Below are positions 39,880 to 39,991 of a stretch of 39,991 bases of DNA, one piece after another. This DNA is from Chloroflexota bacterium (GTDB taxonomy: Bacteria > Chloroflexota > Dehalococcoidia > UBA2247 > RBG-13-53-26). Below the pieces are notes generated by a model. The model did no database searches and had not been told where the DNA came from. It saw only the letters and a program-made list of their open reading frames with translations. The stretch lies in contig VGOE01000017.1 in the NCBI GenBank assembly GCA_016876035.1, positions 1 to 39,991 on the forward strand, given 5' to 3'. The translations under genes and the position numbers were made by a program. The stretch's first letter is position 1, and the number at the start of each line of letters is the position of its first letter.

Positions 39880-39991
39880 TGCATAGAGATCATCCCTAGC
39901 TGCCTTGCACAGAATGACGAAGCGTTCACTTGCATCAGCCGGCCTCTATATCAACCGGACGTGATGCTCCAAAACGGGGATGCTAGCCTTA

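Overview
The window looks like chromosomal DNA of an uncultured anaerobic bacterium, most likely a Chloroflexota of the Dehalococcoidia type. This is an inference from gene content: a rplU-rpmA-rpmE-DUF1385 run, a two-domain Sua5, paired acyl-CoA dehydrogenases with family III CoA-transferases, ADP-forming acyl-CoA synthetase-like protein, Cys-rich 'CNCC..CC' ferredoxins, and short interspersed repeats of the 'ATTGCGAG..GCAATC' and 'CACCCTGAG..' kind. No rRNA or credible tRNA gene is present, so the assignment is not anchored by a marker RNA.

Left region (1-4.85 kb, + strand): the tail of an upstream gene, an orphan lipoprotein substrate-binding protein, a CrtC/AttH-type lipocalin-like protein, a PAC2-family protein and a Cys-rich 2[4Fe-4S] protein with a helix-turn-helix-like N-terminus.

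Accessory catabolic region (4.97-14.85 kb, - strand): a tandem-duplicated Lrp/AsnC regulator, a nitronate monooxygenase-like flavoprotein, two acyl-CoA dehydrogenases (one with an IVD-type catalytic Glu, one without it), two family III CoA-transferases (one with the catalytic Asp, one with Glu), a PAS-STAS protein and an alpha/beta family I CoA-transferase. Together they suggest CoA activation and dehydrogenation of an unidentified carboxylic acid.

Housekeeping region (15.1-37.8 kb): rlmN; rpiB-dxs-prenyl synthase-hisA-hisI on the + strand; then on the - strand DUF1385, rpmE, rpmA, rplU, mutM, purB, purE, a t6A operon (tsaE-tsaB-tsaD-tsaC) that ends in a decayed geranylgeranyl-reductase-like gene, a GIY-YIG-like hypothetical, purD, a stand-alone CoA-ligase alpha-like protein and guaA. 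Divergent from guaA are archease and rtcB (+).

Right end (38.1-39.8 kb, + strand): a close paralogue of the first Cys-rich ferredoxin, then an HD-domain protein.

The most unusual non-genic structures are a GIY-YIG ORF bracketed by inverted copies of a short repeat (24.23-24.69 kb), a roughly 100-bp repeat in inverted orientation at 26.8 and 37.8 kb, and palindromes placed like operators before the Lrp gene and before a CoA-transferase gene. All starts, promoters and domain calls were made by eye.
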